Assembly (NCBI GenBank): GCA_936432065.2
Contig: OW386285.2
Span: 171,039,984 to 171,103,983, forward strand
From: Rutpela maculata
Taxonomy: Eukaryota; Arthropoda; Insecta; Coleoptera; Cerambycidae
Direction of reading: 5' to 3'
DNA: 64,000 nt
How positions within the stretch are numbered: position 1 is the stretch's first letter; every line of letters begins with the position of its first letter. Below are positions 22,661 to 34,117 of this stretch, piece after piece. A program made the position numbers and the translations under genes. The notes beneath the pieces were generated by a model. It searched no databases. It worked only from the letters and a program-made list of their open reading frames with translations, and was not told where the DNA came from.

Positions 22661-24152
22661 ACTTTCTTTCTTTTTTTTTTGCTGTTCTTATTTTTTTTCC
22701 AAATACATATGTACTTAAATCTATTTTACAATAATACTTTTAAGTAAAAGGACATGTTATATTTTTATTTTTTCTTTGCAAAGGTATTCATACACAGCTA
22801 AATATACGTTATGATTGCATTCTGTTAGTAAACTTTGCAGGTTGATTGGAGTTTGAATTTTTAAATTGTAAATTTTAGTCAATAAACCGTTTATAGAATT
22901 TTGCCTTTCTGTACACTCCAGAATTAAATGTTGAGCAGTTCCTACCTCTCCACAGTTGCAATTTGGTGTCTCTGATAATTTAATTTTAAACAGGTGGTAA
23001 GGAAATAGGCCATGATTTATTCTTAACCTGCTCAGAGTCTTTATAAAGCATTTGTTGCTATATTCATATTTGCTATACCAAGGGCGACTGTTGGGATTTT
23101 GATTTATATCCTTGTAATATTTGCCTTTATTATCATTATAATAGGTGTCCTGCCAAACGTCTAATATTTTTAGTTTTAATTTAACAAATATGTCTTCCCA
23201 GGGGATCAAGTAATTTGTTATGCTTTGTTCCGTTAACGCCGCTTTAGCCATTTGGTCCACTATTTCATTGTTTTGTAGTCCGCAGTGTCCTTTTATCCAT
23301 GATATAGTAATTTTATTCCCTTTTATCTGCAGCGATCGTAAGTTATTAATTATATTTATTATTATGTAGTTTACTTTAGAATTATGTAAGATGTTTGCTA
23401 TTGTATCCACTGAGCTTCTGCTATCCGTTAAAATAATAAAGTCCCTTGTTTCTTCCAAATTGTTTATGTACTTGAGTGATTCTAATATAGCTATTAGTTC
23501 GGCGTTATATATAGAAATCTCCTGGGATAATTTGAAAGTAAACCCATTTTTCTCCTGTGGATCATAAAATGCGCAAGCTGTGGCTTCCATAGTTTTTGAG
23601 CCGTCTGTATATATACAATATGCATTATTATGGGCTAACCTTAATTCTGTTGTGAATAGTTTGTTCGCAATAGCAGTAGAAAACTGTTCATAATTTTTGA
23701 AGTAATATGTTTGTGGAATTACTTCACAATCCATCGTAAATACCGGCAATATATCAGATTTGTATATGTTATTGTACCGCATTATCTCACCATAGCACTC
23801 TACCATCAACATATTTTTTTTCTTTTCCCAGTACTTATGGGATAAGTCTAAGATGTATAGATTATGTATTTTATTAATTATTTCGCTCTGTTTCGAATAA
23901 AGTTTAAGGAGATATTTAGTGCATAATATTTTTCTTCTGTAACTTAAAGGAGTCACTTGTGTTTCAGCTAGTATATTATGGATTGGGCTACTTTTCATTA
24001 CTCCCAGACATAATCGTAATGACTGATTTTGGATTTTCTCAATTTTCTCTAGATGGCATTTGGCTGATTGATCATAGAATATTGCGCCGTAATCAATTAT
24101 GGATCTTGTGAATGATTTATATATAATTAGACTTATATTGGGATCTGCCCCT
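22660..24152 (-). mobile_element. 5'-truncated RNase H LINE, frame undamaged
   Basis: The element is inserted on the minus strand. It is cut at its 5' end near 24152, inside the RT-associated C-terminal region (GADPNISLIIYKSFTRSIIDYGAIFYD). It ends after a short 3' UTR in a run of T on the plus strand (22668-22682), a poly(A) tail on its own strand. 5' truncation plus poly(A) is the classic signature of target-primed reverse transcription. I found no sure target duplication. Confidence 0.85.
22757..24152 (-). CDS. C-terminal part of LINE ORF2: RNase H and CCHC finger (partial)
   Basis: About 463 codons with no stop. After the RT tail (LRLCLGVMKSSPIHNILAE) comes an RNase HI domain. Its acidic residues are visible: D in YCIYTDGSKT, E in IYNAELIAILESL, D in FIILTDSRSS and the late D in GHCGLQNNEIVDQMAKAAL. 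A CNCGEVGTAQHLILEC finger (CXCX7HX4C) follows. RNase H downstream of RT occurs in I, R1, Loa and Outcast-type LINEs; I cannot choose among them from this part alone. The first in-frame Met (23998) is internal, so no true start is present. The clean frame implies a recent insertion. Confidence 0.88.
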
Positions 24153-24927
24153 TATATAATAAGTATATACCGCATATGAGTGAACAAGTAAAAGCATATT
24201 TAAAAAGTTGCCAATTAGACAAATTAAAGCCAAATAAAAATAAAATATGGCTGATGTACCATTTAAACAAATTAAATAAGGCCGCCTTTAAGGTGGTGGT
24301 CACTGGAGGCGAGCTCAGGTAAGCTAAGTGAAACTAAGTAATAATAATAACACACCACAGGTAATACAATCCCTTTATACCTAAAGGCCCCAGTGATCTT
24401 GTACGGTTGTACACGGGAGGATGCTTCATATTTCAAGACAAGAAACGCATACCCAGTATCCGATTAACTTCTTTTTGCAGTGCCGCAACCCCAAATCTGA
24501 TGCGAGTAAAAGCAGATTGTGCCAGACTCGACACGACTGATTGTACAATTGTACATATTCTAATTTAATTCTAAATAGGCTAATTCAGTAAGTATATTTG
24601 CCTATTTTTGTATGAAGATGGTATCCATGTTAGCTTGTAGATATCTATAAATTATGGAGCTTTCCGTATCAGCTCCTTGGTGACATCAGCCCAAAGTTTA
24701 GGAGGCCATTCTCCTTGCCCGTTGCCACCTAGTTTCCCCTGAGCTATCAACCATTGTATCCAATGTTTTATTTTGTGGTCTGGAGATATGGAAAACTATG
24801 ATATATTTATACGGTTATCAAATAATTAGTAAGTATACTCAAGCTCTTCATTTATTAAACATAATACAAGGCACATAGGTACATTATAATCTTACAGTTT
24901 TTTTTAATAATCATCATACAATGTTTG
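24153..24927. other. Unrecognised, with a possible minus-strand LINE scrap
   Basis: Minus strand 24640-24800 reads WIQWLIAQGKLGG..WADVTKELI, faintly like the block IRWLTVQGKPDVIKELVGK at 41640-41710. A 48-codon plus-strand frame starting at 24176 ends beside CAG/GTAAGC but has no other support. Nothing else is visible. Confidence 0.35.
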
Positions 24928-25721
24928 ATTGATTGATTTGCCAGCGAGCTGTAGGCATTGCTGCCACTCCAAAGATATACCGCTGAACCGGCTACGTCCA
25001 CGCTGGGTTGGATTTGCATCATGCTTGTCAGCAGCGAGAGCCACATGCCGCATGATATAGGAGTGTGTGGTATGGGCAGTGTAGGTGTTTGTGAAATGCG
25101 TTACCACCTTGTGTCGTAATATGGATTGTTCTTGCTCCTCTTTTTTGTGTTTCTGCTTCTACAGACATTCTTCTTCTTCTGAGTATTTCGATTCCTCCGT
25201 GTGTAATTCTGGTAGAGCATATATCGTTGCGATTTCTTTGTAATATTCATTATTTCCCCTCGCTTTTCTTTCCCAGTGTGCTTGGTCCTTTCCTAGTTTG
25301 TTCATGATACTCAATTGTTGTTCTATTGATGGATTTACAAGCGTACGGTAGACATTGCTGCCACTCCCGAGATATACCGCCGGGCCGGCTACGTCTACGC
25401 TGAGTTGGATTTGGGTCATGCTTATGTCGGGTTTCATTCCGTGAGCAAAGGTGTGGTTCCTATCCATACTCTGATGATGATTTCTAGGCTTTGCTCCTTT
25501 GGCCTTTCCGGTCCGGAGTGTATTATCTTGTTGAGCTCACAGGTGACCTGTCCCTTTTTAACGTTTTTCTTGCCGCAATTTTTAATTTTGAACCCATTGA
25601 TGTCCAGTCTAATGTTTCTCCTATCAATTGTTTTTCTATTTTCTTTCAGTATTTCTTCTAGAACTCTTCGTGCTGTAGTAGAGAGTTACTCCTGGTACTG
25701 TGTGGTGTTTTGTTGTTTCTT

Positions 25722-26260
25722 TTACGTCTTTTTTCGTCTTTTATTTCCGTATAGAACTTTGTGGTCTGCATTGACTTCTGCTCTTCTTTTTGCTTTAATG
25801 TTCTTGAACCTTTTTGTTATCTCTCTACCTACCTGGATATGATCTATTTGTGAGATTGAGATTGTATTACTCCAAGTATCCAGACAGGTTGGACTTTTGC
25901 TCCACGTGTTTCTTATTGTTAAATCAAACATATGTGCTAGGCTTTTCAGCGCGTTTCCATTTTCGTTAGACCATGTGTGGAGTAAAGTTTTTCCACAATG
26001 ATGCGTTTATCTTCCCCCGTCTTTTCCCTTTGTCTTTTCCTATATGTGCATTGAAGTCTCCTAATATTATAATGGACATTTTTGGTTTCTTGGGTTAGAA
26101 TACCCTTCTTGCCCTCTTATCTGAGGGTATGTGTACTCCTATCATGCAGATGTTGTTCCTTCCGATTTGTATGATTTCCATGGCTGTATTTTCATTTATT
26201 TTTTCCACCCTTATTTCGATGGGGCTTTCTTGTCTAGTTAACCATGCAACTCATCTGCTG
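25722..26260 (-). pseudogene. AP-type LINE endonuclease fragment
   Basis: The APE-like endonuclease nicks target DNA for reverse transcription. The motif MSIIILGDFNAHIGKDKGK (about 26075-26020) holds the catalytic D and N of GDFN. It is followed, after a frame change, by a WSNENGNALKSLAHMFDLTIRNTW block and by ISISQIDHIQVGREITKRFKN..RRAEVNADHKVLYG (25860-25760), with the catalytic D-H pair in NADH. Several frame changes and stops separate the blocks. Confidence 0.75.
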
Positions 26261-26485
26261 GTCTTTTGTTGACCCCCGCTTAGTTGCCATTTGTAGGTTT
26301 GTGTGAATGCTTGTAACATGTGACGTCGATTTTTTCCCCTTTTTACTCTCTGTGTGTATCCTCTGACATTTCTCCAGAGCTAGATATCCAATCAGTTGGT
26401 GCTTCCCGACTGTGTCCCTTTTCCGTTCTTTGTGATATTTGGTACTTATTAATATTCATCGCTTCCTCTCATTATGAGAAAGGCG

Positions 26486-27028
26486 TTATTGCTCTGTTTT
26501 TGTTTCAGCTAATCGTTCTGGTTCGCTTAAATTCTGTGTAGCGATTACGCTGTCGTAATGATTTCTGTTGTTTCCCTGCTTCCTATGCACAATCCCAATT
26601 GGCATGTTCTCGTCCTCTTGTTGGTTGTTGGGGTAAAAGGTTCTAGGTTCCCCATCCACTTGGTTTATTACTATTGTTCTCCGCTTCAAGTTTGCCGTTG
26701 TTGCGATCGTTTCCTGTCCACCCCAAAAACCGTCTTTTCTCAGATCTCAGATCTAGATCTTTTTCTTGTAGGTGCTGTGTTCATTGTAGCGAGGTTCTAA
26801 TTCATTGATGGATGCCAGCATGGACGGGATGAAATAATCTACGTTATTTTGTATATAGTCCGCTACTTGTTTTCGTAGATTTTTCATAGCGTTGGTGTGT
26901 GCTGGGGTTGTTATATTTTCTCCTTCTATACGATGACTTAGTGCTTCATATATACCTTTCCCGTTACCGTCATTTTTTTGCAACAGTAGTTGGCATGTCT
27001 TCATTCCCATATTCTGTAGTGGATCCAT
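26486..27028 (-). pseudogene. OTU-like cysteine protease domain of the LINE
   Basis: OTU proteases cleave ubiquitin linkages, and OTU domains have been captured by various retroelements. Visible are NDGNGKGIYEALSHRIEG (the place of the DGNC(L/F) nucleophile block), LRKQVADYIQNNVDYFIP (the typical helix) and, after a frame change, RTFYP and GNNRNHYDSVI (26600-26565) with the catalytic His region HYDSV. The expected nucleophile Cys of DGNC is replaced by G here, so this copy is probably dead. The assignment is by motif order and is moderately secure. Confidence 0.62.
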
Positions 27029-27659
27029 TATTTTCGTGTTTTCTGGGGATATATTATTTCTTGGGAAAATTTATATCGCGATTATTTCTGTTGATGTGCT
27101 AAAAGAAATTCGGTTTTGCGTGGTGTACTGTTAGCTCGAGTTTAGTTTATATATTTGCTATAAGAACAGTATTTATAATTTATTACCTGACCATAGGGGT
27201 AGACGCATCAAAATTTATTTGTTAAAGAAACTCTTTAGGCTGTCTGCCCAGCAACTAACAAGTAATTAAAATATAGATAAAATTAAGTGGTAAATTTTAA
27301 GTGTAAAGACTTATCTGTGTGTTCCCTGCGTATTTTCGTTAGTGTCTTCGTGTATATGTTGCCACACTGTACATCACTATGAGTCATTGCTTCCTGGGTG
27401 GTTTGGGTCGGATTTCTCGGAGCCCTCGTCACCATGTGTTTTGACTTGTATATGCACTGAGAGATTTAATCACCCATATTAATTAAATATTGGCTATATA
27501 ACTTAACAGATATTATGTATCACTTTATGTAGAATTTTTCATTTAACACGACAAACATAATTTTGTCCTATTAGACCAGCTTACGATCGGGTTTTTACGC
27601 AAATTACTGAGAGCGTTTTTAAAGTGCGTCCGTTGTCTACGAGACCTCTAGACGAACCA

Positions 27660-29550
27660 ATAATCACCGTAGAAAAAAATGTTTGTATAGAAATTCATTT
27701 CGTAACGGGCTGAATTCATATATAAAAAGTGTCTGTGTGCCTGTACGTATGTGTTTGTAGACCGTTTCTTTTAACATGATAACTTTCTGTTAGAGTTAAC
27801 AAAAAATGTTTCAAATTTGACACGTATGTAAATTAGCGTGGTAGAATACTCCCTACGGACATTGGACCATATGCGTCATACAGGGAGGCCACCACAGGCG
27901 TGTAAATTATCATAAATTACGTAAAGTGTGTTACATTAATATTTTAGAGCAAAATGTTCTAAGGTTTTTGATTAAACTCACAAGAATACGAATTCGTACG
28001 AGATATCAAAACTGTACAATATACAGTGAGTCTCTAAGATTCGAGAGAACTTTACGTAGATTAAGAGATATATCAATTTTACTTTAACTATTGTTATTGA
28101 GGTGTTTTTAATAACACTATTATAAAACGAATAAAAATTGCATTCGTGTGCTACTAAATGCGATTCCTTATTAAACACGATAACTTCAGTTAGACTTAAT
28201 TTTTTTTAAATTGGAACATTTGTAAAATAGCATACTCCTTATTAAAACTAGAACTTATCCATCATACAGAGCGATCAACAGAGGTGATTGTCATTTTTAT
28301 AAAATATATGTTTTATTATAATTTTATAGCAAACACTGTTGCTGGGGTTTTTGATTAAGCACATAAAAATACGAAGATACGCAAGATATCGAAACAGCCA
28401 TATACAGTGTGTCCCTCAGAGTCGAACGAACTTTACGTGAATTAGGAAATATATCAAGTTACCGAATGACAAAACCTTTTAAACATGATAACTTCCGTTA
28501 GTCCTAAAATGTTTATTTTAAATTTGGAGCATATGCAGTGGTGACCCAAGGAAACTAGGCGGAGCATCGGGAGCCCCCAAACAATATAGAGGGACGATAT
28601 ACAGAAGCAAGCAGGCAGGAACTGGAGCTTTAGTGCTCACGATAGACAGCGGTGGAGAAACATGAAGGAGTTCTATATCCAGGAGTAGACGAGAATAGGC
28701 TAAAGAAGAAGAAGAAACTACAAAATGAATGAATGTTTAATCGACTTTGAATATCCATCAAAAGCAATGAGTTTCGTTAGAACAATAAAATTGTATAGCG
28801 GAATACTCCCTAGTGAAATTGAGCCATGTTCGTTATACAAGATAACCGACAGAGAAGTGTAAACAGTTAGGTTTTATAAATACTATATTTTATTATAATT
28901 TTAGAACAACATTTAACAAGCGTTTTTACTTCCTTCACTTACCGAAGGGAAAGGTATTCTATCCAAGATTTCTCTGAATTTTCACGTTTCAAACTATATG
29001 AATTATGAAAATTAAAGTATTTCAATTCCACCAGTCTGTCTGTCTATCTGTCGGCGCTATATCTACAAAATTATTTGGTGAAGAAGAATAATATTTTGTG
29101 GGTAGTTGATGCTATTGCCAACGAAGAAACAGTACATACTTTTAGTGCAAAATTTACAAAGTGGACACCCTAAAAAAAATGTGACGGAGGCTTTGGCTTG
29201 TAGCTAACACAATTGCCAAGGAGGAAAGCTGATATACTTTTAGTTACGTTACAATATATAGAGTGGTCACACTCAAAAAGTAGTTAACTAAGAAAACAAC
29301 GCATCGGATAGAAATTATATTATAGTTTAGTTGAAAATATTACCAAGAAAGAAAACATGATCTACTTTTAGTAAATAAAAAAAATATACAGCGATATCAT
29401 TCAAAAGGAAATACAAGGATGTAAAAAATATCGACACTGCAAAATATGTCTATGTCTCTCAGATTCAAACAAACTTTACGTAGATTAGATTATATATTAT
29501 CTTTTCAGTTTTACTTTGAAATATTGTTAATCAGATTATTATGAACCAAG
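27660..29550. repeat. Tandem ~395-bp satellite-like repeat, block 1
   Basis: Recurrent landmarks in order are AACACGATAACTTC, GGTAGAATACTCCCTA, GGGCCATATCCGTCATACAG, GAGCAAAATGTTACTAAGG, TATACAGTGTGTCTCTCAG, CTTTACGTAGATTAG, TTATTGAGGTGTTTTTAATA and a GC-richer end. Units start near 27773, 28173 and 28481. The third is interrupted by a LINE end (28536-28735) and by a microsatellite-bearing segment (about 28945-29400), then resumes to about 29550. Related blocks lie at 31455-32220 and 33958-35280. No protein is encoded. Confidence 0.75.
28536..28735 (+). pseudogene. Extreme 3' end of a LINE ORF2 with a (GAA)n tail
   Basis: Plus-strand frames read DDIQKQAGRNWSFSAHDRQRWRNMKEFYIQE*T, matching the C-terminal block of a common insect endonuclease-RT family (..DDI...AG.NW...A.DR..W..M.E.Y.Q.WT). 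It is followed by AAAGAAGAAGAAGAAAC. It is a strongly 5'-truncated retroposon sitting inside a satellite unit. Confidence 0.65.
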
Positions 29551-29559
29551 TGAAAGTTG

Positions 29560-29730
29560 AATACTAAAAATAAAAAATATTGGCTATGTAGGTACTTAGT
29601 TTCGGTAGCACAACGAAAAAGTTAATTGGGCCGTATTCGAGCAGAATATCAATCGGACAGGTATTCACAGTCGACTGCGCCCGAGTGCAACTTCTACTTA
29701 TTTCTTTTCCAATAGTTAGATAGTTAGAAT
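29560..29730. repeat. Repeat shared with 62760-62930
   Basis: TTCGAGCA(A/G)AAT followed by AGGTATTC(A/G)CA, (C/G)CCCGAGT(A/G)CAACTTCTACT is shared between the two loci. At 62780-62920 the sequence forms an inverted repeat (GAAAGTAGTAGTCGGG versus CCCGAGTACAACTTCTAC), resembling the GC-richer end of the 395-bp satellite unit. Confidence 0.5.
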
Positions 29731-31060
29731 TGGACGAAGAAGATCTATTATTTTTTATGAGGATCATACACTTCAATATTAAGTATCAGTTAAAACTTCT
29801 TAAAATTTAGAGACCTTAGAAAATATAGAATTAAACTTCATTATACCTGTAATGGATCCAACATACTTAAAACAAAATTATTTGGATCTAGTTTGAGAGA
29901 ATAACAAGCAGCCATGTCAGTCACAAGTGATTTTGAGGTTGCACAGCTAGTTAATATTTGAAATTAGAGATTTCACTTAACTTCCTGAGAAACGATCTTA
30001 CAGTTACTAGTGGGACTCCTCTGGCAGATTGACGATTTAACCCACTCAGCTACCGCAACTTAATTAACTTTATACCAACTAGTTTCTTTTTATATCAATC
30101 TCTGAAACCTGTTAACTTTGATTACATGTTTATTATATGATTATATAATTGTAATGAATTTTTATACAACTGATTTCCATTTTTTCGGAAAGCAACGTAT
30201 TATTAGACACATCTGTCAACGATTCTGAAGATCTGAAGTTCTGTTCTGCTCTACGAATGATACATAGGAAGGAATAAATTGAAAATAATTATTAATTAAA
30301 GCAGATTAATATTTTATGTCATATAAACAATAATAAAGAATAACAAAACTGAGTGGCCTGAGAAATTAATTTCCGTCATGGTTTGACTATTTTTGCTTTT
30401 TTGTCTAAATGTTAGAAAAACAGAAGTAGTTTGTTTTAGTTATAAATTGGAGTTTATTTTTTAACATTTATTTTTGTGCTTTGTGATTGAACATTTTGGA
30501 TATGGTGCTAATTTATCTTTTTACCGAAAGTCCTTCTCTTCTTGTTTTGTGTTTAGTATGCATATCTGGCTATGGATTATGAACGCTCTATTCTACAACC
30601 CGAGAGATATCACAATAAAATATCTTTTTTCCTACTCTCGTATTATTTATTGCTAATTTTAAAATTTAATAGCACACAAAAACAGTAAATGTGGACTTTA
30701 CACTTAATTAAAAAAAAATTCTATATAATTTACAGTTTCTTACGGCTTTTTAAAATGTTTCTTAATTTCCATCATTTTCAAATTTATGAAATATCACAAT
30801 GGTAAAAAGATGAAGGTACCGAATTTTATACATTAAACATAAAATTATTTTCGGTATTGAGTCCAAACAATGTCTTAAAAATTATATCCATTTTAATGTT
30901 AAGTAATTGTGATTCAAATATAATTTTTTTAACACTAATAACAAAAAGCAAGTTCGAACGACTATCTCATTTTATTTCTAAACTGGCTGGCGATGGTAAA
31001 ACGATATGTTCAGAATATCTGACGGTGAACGTATAATTGCGTCAAGTCAAGTTGACATTG
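29731..31060. other. AT-rich, nothing recognised
   Basis: No motif, repeat array or splice-flanked open frame is visible. The only longer plus-strand frame (30474-30656) is hydrophobic and AT-driven. Confidence 0.4.
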
Positions 31061-31069
31061 ACTTTGAAT

Positions 31070-31190
31070 CACAAGTCGGAATTCTGAGATTTAAGTGAAT
31101 TCTAAGTTGCAAGACAGAATTATGAGTTTAAATTGGCATTCTAAGTTATAAGTCAGAATTCTGAGTTGTAAGTCGAAGTTCTGACTTCTG
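31070..31190. repeat. Minisatellite, about 20-bp period
   Basis: Five to six imperfect units of AAGTCAGAATTCTGAGTTGT are visible, for example AAGTCGGAATTCTGAGATTT and AAGACAGAATTATGAGTTT. Confidence 0.75.
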
Positions 31191-31454
31191 AAATTTTTAT
31201 CGTGACCTTTCTACGCTTTCATGCCTTTCTAATGGTGTATTAAGTTTATAATTCTTTGCCGCTTGGATTAAAATTTATTAACAATTTTAAGTCATATAAA
31301 CTGAAAAAGTATATTTATTAGACACTGCATTTTATAGAGCTGATGGCTTCCTAAATAGATAAATTTATGTTTACTGGTATATTTTTATATTTGTGTACTT
31401 GCCTATTTGATTTAATCAAATAGGTATATTATAACTGAACATAAATTTGTAATA

Positions 31455-32220
31455 ATCATTATAGAAAAAAATTGTACAGAAATCCGTTTCATAACAGACT
31501 GAACTCAAATATCGAATAAAAAATGTTTGGTACTCTATATGTGCTTATGTGTATGTGCTTATGTGTATGTGCTTATGTGTATGTGCTTATGTGTGTAGAC
31601 CATCTTTTGTAAACACGATAACTTCTTTCAAACTTTTCATTTTCATTTCAAATTTGGCAAGTATGTAAAATGGCATGGTAGAATACTTCCTATTGAAATT
31701 GGGCCATATCCGTCATACAGGACGTTAGTCAGATTCTATTATATCTTGTATAAACTGTGTTATGACATAATTTTAGAGCAAAATGTTACTAAGGTTTTTG
31801 ATTAAAACACCAAAATATGAAGATGTATAAATAAGATCTCGAAATTATATAATTTAACGTGTGTTCCTCAGATTCGATATAAATTTACGTATATCGATGG
31901 CGAGTTGTACCAACTAGGTTCAAACCAAGTTCAGCTTGATCCGAGATCAAAATCCATGGTTACGATTATTGTAACAATCGTAACCTTGGTTTTTGATCTT
32001 GGACCAAGCTGAACTTGGCTTGAACTTAGTTGGTACCACTCGCCCTGAGAGATATATCAATTTTACTTTAAAATATTATTGAGGTGTTTTTAATAAGACT
32101 ATTACTAAACTAATGAAAGTACGCGGGCGCTGCTGAATGAGAATTCTTATTGAATATGATAACTTCTATTATGTTTAAAGTTTTCATTAAAAAAATTTTA
32201 CAAATTTTACATTTGTAAAA
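31455..32220. repeat. ~395-bp satellite-like repeat, block 2
   Basis: It carries the same landmark order as block 1. Unit starts near 31612 and 32155 are 543 bases apart, which becomes about 393 once the inserted 150-bp hairpin (31897-32046) is removed. A (TATGTGCTTATGTG)n array of four 14-bp units lies at 31539-31598, just before the first unit. Confidence 0.75.
31897..32046. mobile_element. Near-perfect 150-bp hairpin MITE
   Basis: The arms (about 31899-31966 and 31980-32044) read GGCGAGT(T/G)GTACCAACTA(G/A)GTTCAA inward from each end and are almost fully complementary. The loop is very short. It interrupts a satellite unit between TACGTATATCGA and GAGAGATATATC, so it is a late insertion. 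Confidence 0.82.
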
Positions 32221-32244
32221 TTTTAAAAATAAATACTTAATTAT

Positions 32245-33958
32245 TTATTGTGGGTATTCAGCAGATAACTTTCAAAGAAAAACATTCGTTTCTGTCATAT
32301 ACCATTGGTGCAAGTCTGACCAAAATAGAAGATCGACGAAACGACTTGCCGACTTCTTTCCTACCATATCTAATATTTAGCATGAAATTGTTGCAAGTCT
32401 GACCAAAATAGAAGATCAACAAGAGTTCCCCCTACCAAACGACTTGTCGACTTCTTTCTTACTATATCTAACATTCAGCATGAAAAACAATAAAACAACC
32501 ACTCTTTCTATATATTGATGATTCAAGTCTGATCATGCCAATATAGTATAAGAAGCCTCCTTTACGAGGAATTCTTTCTAGTATCTCTAGCCCTACCTAG
32601 AGGATACTACATCACAATTAAACATTTGTTACATTTAAAAGCAAAAAAATATTAAAAAGCACAAAAAAAGGTATAAAATTTCGCTCACCGCATGCATGTC
32701 CCAATAAATGAAGTATTTAATATGTTTTCGATTGATTAAAACCTCTAAACATTGTACAATAATTTTCGTTCTTTTTAGAACTCATCAGGAGGATATAAAT
32801 CCAATTCAAAACAAAAGTTACTATTAAATAAAAAATAAAAATAAAATATTTTCATATCAAAAACTGACAGAAAGACATATATTTACTTGCCAGATATATT
32901 AAAAATAAAAAACAATCATTCCTTTAGAGTCCCAAAACTCGTCTAGATTTAAAAAATAAATACCTATTATTTCTGCTTACATCATTGTTAAAAAATTATT
33001 ATTTTGGGTATTCAGCAGATAACTGTCAAAGAAAAACATTCGTTTCTTTCATATACCATTGGTGCAAGACTGACCAAAATAGAAGATCAACAAGAGTTCC
33101 CCCTGCGAAACGACTTGTCGACTTCTTTCTTACTATATCTAACATTCAGCATGAAATTGTTGCAAGTCTGACCAAAATAGAAGATCGACAAGAGTTCCCC
33201 CTTCGAAATGACTTGTCGACTTCTTTCTTACTATATCTAACATTCAGCATGAAAGACAATCAAACAACCACTCTTTCTATATATTGATGATTCAAGTCTG
33301 ATCATGCCAATATAGTATAAGAATCCTCCTTTACGAGGAATTCTTTCTAGTATCTCTAGCCCTACCTAGAGGATATTACATCACAATTAAACATTTGTTA
33401 CATTTAAAAGCCAAAAAATATTAAAAAGCACAGAAAAACGGTATAAAATTTCGCTCACCGCATGCATGTTCCAATAAATGAAGTATTTAATATGTTTTCG
33501 ATTGATTAAAACATTGTACAATCTTTTTCGTTCTTTTTAGAACTCGTCAGGAGGATATAAATCCAATTCGAACAAAAGATACTATTAAAAAATAAAAATA
33601 AAATATTTTCATGTCAAAAACTGACAGGAAGACATATATTTACTTTACAAATATATTAAAAATAACAAAAAACAATCATTCCTTTAGAGCCCCAAAACCC
33701 GTCTAGATTTAAAAAATAAATACCTATTATTTCTGCTTACATCATTGTTAAATAATTATTATTTTGAGTATTCAGCAGATAACTTTCAAAAAAAACATTC
33801 GTTTCATTCATATATCATTGGTGCAAGTCTGACCAAAATAGAAGATCAACAAGAGTTCCTCCTACGAAACGACTTGTCGACTTCTTTCTTACTATAGTGG
33901 TATATCTAACATTCAGCAAGAAATTGGTGCAAGTCTGATCAAAATAGAAGATCAACGA
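32245..33958. repeat. Tandem array of ~755-bp units with nested ~110-bp subrepeats
   Basis: Units begin GGGTATTCAGCAGATAACT at about 32255, 33006 and 33767; the third is cut off after about 190 bp. Within each unit the segment GCAAGTCTGACCAAAATAGAAG ... GACTTGTCGACTTC ... CATTCAGCATGAAA is itself repeated two times. Units are highly similar, so the array is young. It lies within one 395-bp satellite unit, which stops at CATTTGTAAAAT (32218) and resumes at GAATAGAATTC (33962). Confidence 0.85.
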
Positions 33959-34117
33959 GAATAGAATTCTACCTATTGAAATTGGGTCATATTCGTCATA
34001 CAGAAGCGTATAAACTGGGCACAAAAAAATACGAAGTTGCATAAGCTAATCGAAATTGCAATATACAGTGTGTCTCTCAGCTTCGGTCGAACCTTACCTA
34101 GATTAGGAGAAAGGACT

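Larger units (their letters stand above)
24928..27100 (-). mobile_element. Degenerate minus-strand LINE carrying OTU-like and endonuclease domains, RT lost
   Basis: In the minus direction it has an OTU-like region (27028-26486), an endonuclease (about 26260-25720), a lysine-rich remnant, and then two successive copies of a 3' module (25325-25440 and 24930-25035; shared words ATATACCGC and GGCTACGTC). The outer copy ends in CAATCAATCAA. The module is shared with the fragment at 9645-9965. No RT motif is found, so this copy is internally deleted. The order OTU then endonuclease implies a fused or long ORF. Confidence 0.7.

Noticed and set aside
24176..24322. 48-codon plus-strand ORF with CAG/GTAAGC near its end, possibly an exon
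   Set aside because: The stop codon overlaps the splice-like site, there is no 3' splice signal upstream of the ATG and no recognisable domain. A chance AT-rich frame is more likely.
25405..25842. 145-codon plus-strand ORF rich in Phe/Leu/Ser
   Set aside because: It is the antisense of a minus-strand LINE. Apparent hydrophobicity comes from reverse-reading lysine-rich sequence.
32245..33958. CRISPR-like alternation of repeats and spacers
   Set aside because: Units are 755 bp, the DNA is an insect-type eukaryotic sequence, and the intervening sequence is also repeated. It is a tandem satellite, not CRISPR.
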